This document shows, in pieces, positions 6,634 to 10,182 of a stretch of 10,182 bases of DNA. This DNA is from QHXW01 sp041486185 (GTDB taxonomy: Bacteria; Acidobacteriota; Terriglobia; Bryobacterales; Bryobacteraceae). Both the position numbers and the translations under genes were made by a program. Location: NCBI GenBank assembly GCA_041486185.1, contig JBGPKX010000221.1, forward strand, positions 1-10,182. The letters are read 5' to 3'. Numbering within the stretch: the first letter of the stretch is position 1; each line of letters begins with the position of its first letter. Under the pieces are notes generated by a model, which had not been told where the DNA came from, searched no databases, and worked only from the letters and a program-made list of their open reading frames with translations.

Positions 6634-7464
6634 TTACAGGTAGTCGTAAAATCGTCGCTTCAATTGCCGGAACACCGCCAGCCCCAGGAGCAGCATGAAC
6701 AACGAGCTGAGCGCCAGTTTGATCAACAGGGACGCTGGCGGCGGGGCCGCGTCCAGTAAAATATTGCGCGAAGCCAGCACCAGCGCTGAAACTGGATTGA
6801 ACACGTAGAGTTCGCGATAACGCTTTGGAATGATCGCGAAGTCGTAGAAGATGGGCACTAGCCAGAATAGAATCGTGTTGCACGATTCCACCACGTAACG
6901 CATATCGCGGACGAAGACATTCAGCGCGGAGAAGATGAGCGACAGGCCGCACACAAAAACGATCTCCAGCCCCCAGACCACCGGCAGCCACGCCCAGTAG
7001 CGATTCACTCCCACGCCGTAGGCCAGCACCAGCGTCAGCAGCAGCGCGATCTGAATCAAAAGATGGAGGCAGTTGCCTAGAACGGTGGCGATGGGGATGA
7101 TTTCTCGGGGCACAGGGACTCGCTTGATGATGTGGGAATTTTCCACCAGCGAGCCGGTCCCGCTGCTCCAGGCCAGCGTAAAAAAATTGAACGGCACAAG
7201 GCCACAGAGCACGAATACCGGAAAGTTTGGGATGGAGTGGTTGGAAAAAAGGCGTGTGAAGACGAAGGTCAGAGCACCCATCATCACCAGGGGGTTTAGC
7301 AGCGACCAGAACACGCCCAGCGACATGTTCCGATAGCGGATCTTGAAGTCCTTCTGCATGAGGTTGGAGAGCAGGAAGAGGCGATCGCCCTGCCAGGCGC
7401 GCCGCGGCGCCCGGACGTGCGTGGGAACCTGAACTTCCTGCACAGCTTGCGGTTGCGGGCTCAT
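6634..7464 (-). CDS. ABC-2 type permease for polysaccharide export (Wzm/KpsM/TagG type)
   Basis: This 276-residue inner-membrane protein is the channel partner of the ATPase encoded immediately downstream. The cytoplasmic N-terminus has the family block LLSNLMQKDFKIRYRNMSLG before the first membrane segment. Six hydrophobic segments follow at about 51-72, 80-100, 122-148, 160-183, 196-213 and 248-266. The motif SLLNPLVMMGALTFVFTRLF and the FNPVSALVLASRNILL region are typical of ABC-2 glycan exporters. The ATG at 7464 has AAAGG one base away, a poor spacing. It is the first gene of the exporter pair, and a 228-base gap separates it from the LuxR gene upstream on the same strand. The exported molecule (O-antigen, capsule or a teichoic-acid-like polymer) cannot be told from the sequence. 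Confidence 0.92.
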   Translation of the reverse strand: MSPQPQAVQEVQVPTHVRAPRRAWQGDRLFLLSNLMQKDFKIRYRNMSLGVFWSLLNPLVMMGALTFVFTRLFSNHSIPNFPVFVLCGLVPFNFFTLAWSSGTGSLVENSHIIKRVPVPREIIPIATVLGNCLHLLIQIALLLTLVLAYGVGVNRYWAWLPVVWGLEIVFVCGLSLIFSALNVFVRDMRYVVESCNTILFWLVPIFYDFAIIPKRYRELYVFNPVSALVLASRNILLDAAPPPASLLIKLALSSLFMLLLGLAVFRQLKRRFYDYL

Positions 7465-7514
7465 GCCTTTGGTCGAGGGGTGAATAGCTTAGTTTACAAC
7501 CAACGTAGGGACGG

Positions 7515-7538
7515 AGCCCGCCCTTCTGGCCGTGGGCT
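7515..7538. other. Short stem-loop in the gap upstream of the ABC permease
   Basis: AGCCCGC (7515-7521) pairs with GTGGGCT (7532-7538), seven pairs including one G-T, around a 10-base loop. It lies about 50 bases upstream of the permease start and, on the minus strand, would be in its leader or promoter region. GC-rich DNA forms such pairings by chance, so this is a weak call. Confidence 0.25.
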
Positions 7539-7586
7539 TCATTCGCCACACCACCGGGCGCCTCAGGCTGAATTCGCTTGGGGGTT

Positions 7587-7609
7587 GGGGCCGCTTACCA
7601 GGCAGCCCC
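7587..7609 (-). terminator. GC-rich hairpin downstream of the LuxR-type gene
   Basis: On the minus strand GGGGCTGC and GCGGCCCC form eight consecutive pairs (one G-T) around a 7-base loop, 84 bases after the LuxR stop. It could end that transcript before the exporter genes. It lacks a T-run, so it would not be a classical intrinsic terminator. On the plus strand the stem has one mismatch. The rest of the gap 7465-7692 shows no gene. Confidence 0.35.
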
Positions 7610-7692
7610 GAAATCAGGAGTAGAACCAGTGCTGACAAGACCAATTTCGCTCAAAACGCATCCGCCTACAACACATCTTTCGGTTTGATGCG

Positions 7693-8685
7693 CTACTTCG
7701 AGAGTATCTTTTGATCCCCGGTGTCGGCCTTGGTCGAGTGACTTCCGTGGAACTGATTGCCCAGGCGCTCGATAGCAATCCGCACGAGCTGGCTCCGCGT
7801 CCGGGCGCCCAGCTTGGTGAACAGGCGCTGGATGGTGCTTTTCACGGCACTTTCCGACGTATTGAGCCCGCCCGCGATCTCTTTATTTGAGTGCCCCTCG
7901 AAGATACTTCGAAGCACCGTCTGCTCCAGGTTAGTTAACACGATCGATGTTTCCGCCTGGAGATCCGCGGAGTCGATAACCGATGGTTCGCTTTCGCTGA
8001 TGATCGCGGTTAACCGGGGAGCACCCGAGAAGACATAAGTGGAGAAGCAAACATTCGCGGTAAACGATTCGCCGTTGGGCCGCACTGCGTTGCACTCCAT
8101 GGTGGTGCGGAACACGGGAGCGCTCTGGTCGGAGGGTACCTGCGCCAGCGCCGGCAAGAACCCGGCAATATTTTGCCCAAGCAGAGCGTCCTTCTCCATG
8201 CCGAGCAGCCGGCTGGCGGAGTCGTTCGCCTGTATGACATTGCCGGTCTGGTCCAACGTCAGAATTGCGGCTGAGCTGGTTTCGATGAGCACGCGCAATT
8301 GCTCTTCGGAATCGCGGAGGAGTCGGTCGCGTGCCTGGATTTCGACCAGTTGCTCCTTCACTTTTTGAAAGTTGCCCAGAATTCCACGCACCAGCCACCC
8401 GGCCGCTGTGAACGACCCGAATGTCAGGAATAGCCTTGGCAAAAGGAAGGTTTGGTCGGCGGCGCCGAAAGCTTCGCGCAGCATGGCGCAAATCGCGCTG
8501 ACGACTGCGATCTGCCACTGCCCGAAACAACTGGCAACCAGAAATATCGGAAAGAAGTAAAGAAAGCCGAGCGACATCTCGGTCGCGATTCTCCAATCGA
8601 TGACCGCGATGGCCGCGATCAGCGCCAGGGCGATGAGAAGGATCCTGGAACGGCGGTAGCTCAGGACCGATTCGGTGATCCGCAT
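7693..8685 (-). CDS. Membrane-anchored PAS-LuxR transcriptional regulator
   Basis: This 330-residue protein combines a membrane sensor with a DNA-binding domain. Residues 14-103 hold about four hydrophobic segments (14-31, 38-55, 57-74, 81-103) with the block FLYFFPIFLVASCFGQWQIAV. A charged helix (about 105-130) leads into a PAS domain (about 128-230: LIETSSAAILTLDQTGNVIQ, NDSASRLLGM). The C-terminus is a LuxR/NarL helix-turn-helix (about 248-308), with SNKEIAGGLNTSESAVKSTI and QRLFTKLGARTRSQL. There is no receiver or kinase domain, so it should act as a one-component regulator that binds DNA from the membrane. ATG 8685 is chosen because GGA lies 5 bases upstream and the reading begins just before the first membrane helix. 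Earlier in-frame ATGs (to 8757) would overlap the divergent methyltransferase gene. That operon is the likely target. Confidence 0.9.
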   Translation of the reverse strand: MRITESVLSYRRSRILLIALALIAAIAVIDWRIATEMSLGFLYFFPIFLVASCFGQWQIAVVSAICAMLREAFGAADQTFLLPRLFLTFGSFTAAGWLVRGILGNFQKVKEQLVEIQARDRLLRDSEEQLRVLIETSSAAILTLDQTGNVIQANDSASRLLGMEKDALLGQNIAGFLPALAQVPSDQSAPVFRTTMECNAVRPNGESFTANVCFSTYVFSGAPRLTAIISESEPSVIDSADLQAETSIVLTNLEQTVLRSIFEGHSNKEIAGGLNTSESAVKSTIQRLFTKLGARTRSQLVRIAIERLGNQFHGSHSTKADTGDQKILSK

Positions 8686-8756
8686 TCCTGTCCATGTTAA
8701 ACGACGCGCCGCGCCGCCACAATCGGCATGGCCCGCGTGTGGCACCATGGAAGGCA

Positions 8757-9419
8757 ATGCGTCGTGCCTTCTTTCTGCTGCTGTGGCTCTGTGTCCCGGC
8801 GTGCGCCCAGCAGGTGCATCCCGTCACGGGCCGTCACATCGCGCCAGTGATGGGCGTGGGCGGGGCGGACTGGCTGGTGCGGCCCGAGCGCGAGGCCGAA
8901 GAGGCGCCTGACGCCGCGCTGGACGCTATCGGAATAGTGCGCGGCTCGACCGTGGCCGATATTGGCGCTGGCGCGGGATATTTCACCTGGCGTCTGGCGG
9001 AGCGCGTCTCGCCGTCCGGCAAGGTTTACGCCAATGATATTCAACTCAACATGCTCGAACTCCTTCGCAAGAACATCGATTCCCGCCATCTGACGAATGT
9101 GGAAACCGTGCTGGGGGCCGAGGATGACCCCAAGTTGCCGGCGGGCCGCATGGATCTCGTATTGCTTGTCGATGTCTATCACGAATTCTCGCAGCCGCAG
9201 AAGATGCTGCGGAAAATCCACGAGTCGCTCAAGCCCGACGGCCGCCTGGTGCTGCTGGAGTACCGCAAGGAGGACCCGAACATTCCCATCCGGCCCGAGC
9301 ATAAGATGAGCGTGGACGAAGTGCGCGCCGAGGTGCGGCCTGAAGGGTTCCGCTTCGAGAAAAACCTGACCACTCTTCCGCGCCAGCACATCCTGATCTT
9401 TCGCAAGAGCGTGCCGTGA
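8757..9419 (+). CDS. Class I SAM-dependent methyltransferase with signal peptide
   Basis: This 220-residue Rossmann-fold methyltransferase is probably exported. Residues 1-18 are a signal peptide (MRRAFFLLLWLCVPACA|QQ). A lipoprotein reading with Cys16 is possible, but Pro at -2 does not suit a lipobox. The fold has motif I VADIGAGAGYF (66-76), an acidic residue after strand 2 in YANDIQ (Asp94), motif II DLVLLVDVYHEF (133-144) and LKPDGRLVLLEYR (158-170). The segment TGRHIAPVMGVGGADWLVRPEREAEE ahead of motif I resembles a family of exported methyltransferase-like proteins that I recall from Acidobacteriota. The substrate is unknown. ATG 8757 is preferred because the signal peptide starts there, although GGAAGG is only 2 bases away; ATG 8694 would bury the signal peptide and overlap the divergent LuxR region. 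It shares GTGA with the next gene. Confidence 0.88.
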   Translation: MRRAFFLLLWLCVPACAQQVHPVTGRHIAPVMGVGGADWLVRPEREAEEAPDAALDAIGIVRGSTVADIGAGAGYFTWRLAERVSPSGKVYANDIQLNMLELLRKNIDSRHLTNVETVLGAEDDPKLPAGRMDLVLLVDVYHEFSQPQKMLRKIHESLKPDGRLVLLEYRKEDPNIPIRPEHKMSVDEVRAEVRPEGFRFEKNLTTLPRQHILIFRKSVP

Positions 9420-10182
9420 AGGGCGACCGCTTTCCTTCCGAGCATTCCACCTTTCTGGATCGCGCCACCGGAGCGCGCCTTCACCAGTTGACCGCGCACC
9501 CATCCATCAACCATCCGACTTATTTCTTGCAGAGCCCGTTCACGCCTGACGGCCGGGCGCTGATCTTCACGTCGTACCGCGGCGGCAGCGCGCAATTGTT
9601 CGAGATTGCGCCGTATCCGGATGGCGAGATCCGCCAGTTGACCGATGGACCGGCGATCCATCCTTTTTCGCCCGCGATCCATCCGGATGGCCGCTGCATC
9701 TTCTTCGTGCGCGGCGGAGGCATCTGGGAGATCGATCGCGCGACTTTGGACGAACGCTGCGTGGTGGATTTTCCCGGCGCGCAACTCGGCGAATGCTCGC
9801 TCGGCGGCGCCGGCCAATGGATCACCGCCGCCATCAAGCAAGGCTCGCAACAAGGCCTGGTTGCCGGGCGCGCCGGCGGCTCCGACTGGAAACTGATCCC
9901 GTTTCCGCGTACCGTGATTCATCCGCAGTTTCATCCGATCGAGCCCGAATGGATCGAGTTCGCGGGCGACCCCGCGCCGCGCATGCACCGTGTACGCCGC
10001 GATGGCTCCGGTCTCGAGTGTCTGTACCAGCACGGTAACGGTGAGTTCGTGGTGCACGAGACCTTTCTCGGCCGCACCGGAAATCTTGTTTTCACCGTCT
10101 GGCCTCGCGCCCTGCGCACCATGGACTGGACCACGCGCGAGATGCGCACCATCGTCGAATTCAACGCCTGGCACATCACGCC
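9416..10182 (+). CDS. Oligogalacturonate-lyase-like beta-propeller protein, N-terminal part (cut by window edge)
   Basis: The visible 255 codons resemble oligogalacturonate lyase (PL22), which splits short, often unsaturated pectin fragments inside the cell. Family-like features are the opening STFLDRATGARLHQLT, then propeller repeats FTPDGRALIFTS, IRQLTDG, HPDGRCIFFVRGGGIWEID and RVRRDGSG. Next come HPQFHP (His169) and GEFVVHETF (His214). As I recall the Yersinia enzyme, catalytic His242 and metal ligand His287 are 45 residues apart; here the two histidines are also 45 apart. The remaining metal ligands would lie past the window end. No signal peptide is seen, so it should act in the cytoplasm. 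GTG 9416 overlaps the methyltransferase stop (GTGA), implying coupled translation. A related propeller without lyase activity cannot be excluded. Confidence 0.75.
   Translation, partial: MKGDRFPSEHSTFLDRATGARLHQLTAHPSINHPTYFLQSPFTPDGRALIFTSYRGGSAQLFEIAPYPDGEIRQLTDGPAIHPFSPAIHPDGRCIFFVRGGGIWEIDRATLDERCVVDFPGAQLGECSLGGAGQWITAAIKQGSQQGLVAGRAGGSDWKLIPFPRTVIHPQFHPIEPEWIEFAGDPAPRMHRVRRDGSGLECLYQHGNGEFVVHETFLGRTGNLVFTVWPRALRTMDWTTREMRTIVEFNAWHIT

Noticed and set aside
6617..7549. Minus-strand open frame (310 codons) overlapping the ABC permease in another frame
   Set aside because: The permease frame has six hydrophobic segments and family motifs; the alternative has no membrane pattern or domain.
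7532..7714. Small plus-strand open frame (60 codons) in the gap upstream of the permease
   Set aside because: No ribosome binding site, no recognisable sequence, and it runs into the end of the LuxR gene on the other strand.
8686..8757. Longer starts for both divergent genes (LuxR to 8757, methyltransferase from 8694), which would overlap each other
   Set aside because: The shorter starts place a membrane helix and a signal peptide right at the N-termini and leave a normal 71-base promoter gap.
7931..8827. Minus-strand open frame (298 codons) overlapping the PAS-LuxR gene in another frame
   Set aside because: The PAS and LuxR domains lie in the other frame; this one is Arg-rich and featureless.
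8697..9503. Minus-strand open frame (268 codons) opposite the methyltransferase
   Set aside because: The plus strand carries a complete SAM-binding fold; the minus frame is its shadow.
9179..10174. Long minus-strand open frame (331 codons) opposite the lyase-like gene
   Set aside because: Its protein is low-complexity, rich in Arg, Ala and Gly, without domains, while the plus strand has recognisable propeller repeats.

Overview
The window is a piece of GC-rich bacterial chromosome, probably from an Acidobacteriota species of the Solibacter/Bryobacter type. That placement is inferred from gene content: an M28 peptidase and an exported methyltransferase with signal peptides ending in A|Q, an oligogalacturonate-lyase-like propeller, and a bacterial GDP-mannose 3,5-epimerase. 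No rRNA or other phylogenetic marker is present. I see no tRNA, CRISPR array, insertion sequence or phage gene. Nine protein genes fill the window almost completely, two of them cut by its edges, and no gene-free stretch reaches 300 bases.

Left part (1-2034): the 5' part of gltB (glutamate synthase large subunit, minus strand) is divergent from a LysR-family regulator (plus strand). The AT-rich 108-base gap between them holds back-to-back promoters and an inverted repeat. This repeats the gltC-gltAB layout of Bacillus, so the regulator is probably the local controller of glutamate synthesis. Its GTG start coincides with the predicted transcription start, which suggests a leaderless mRNA.

Centre (2082-7464): a secreted M28 zinc peptidase (minus) is divergent from a GDP-mannose 3,5-epimerase (plus). 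The epimerase converges on a minus-strand group made of an ABC-2 permease, its ATPase and a WecD-like GNAT acetyltransferase. The epimerase would make an L-sugar nucleotide (GDP-L-galactose or GDP-L-gulose), the acetyltransferase could N-acylate an amino-sugar nucleotide, and the ABC pair would export a lipid-linked glycan. Together they look like part of a surface-polysaccharide locus, although no glycosyltransferase lies in the window. A perfect 8-bp inverted repeat overlaps the candidate promoter of the acetyltransferase gene.

Right part (7693-10182): a membrane-anchored PAS-LuxR regulator (minus) is divergent from a two-gene plus-strand operon. The operon encodes a class I SAM methyltransferase with a signal peptide and, overlapping it by 4 bases, a protein related to oligogalacturonate lyase (PL22) that runs off the window. 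The divergent layout suggests that the membrane regulator controls this operon.

The strongest candidates for something new are the exported methyltransferase coupled to a lyase-like propeller under a membrane-tethered LuxR regulator, and the bacterial GDP-mannose 3,5-epimerase beside a glycan exporter.
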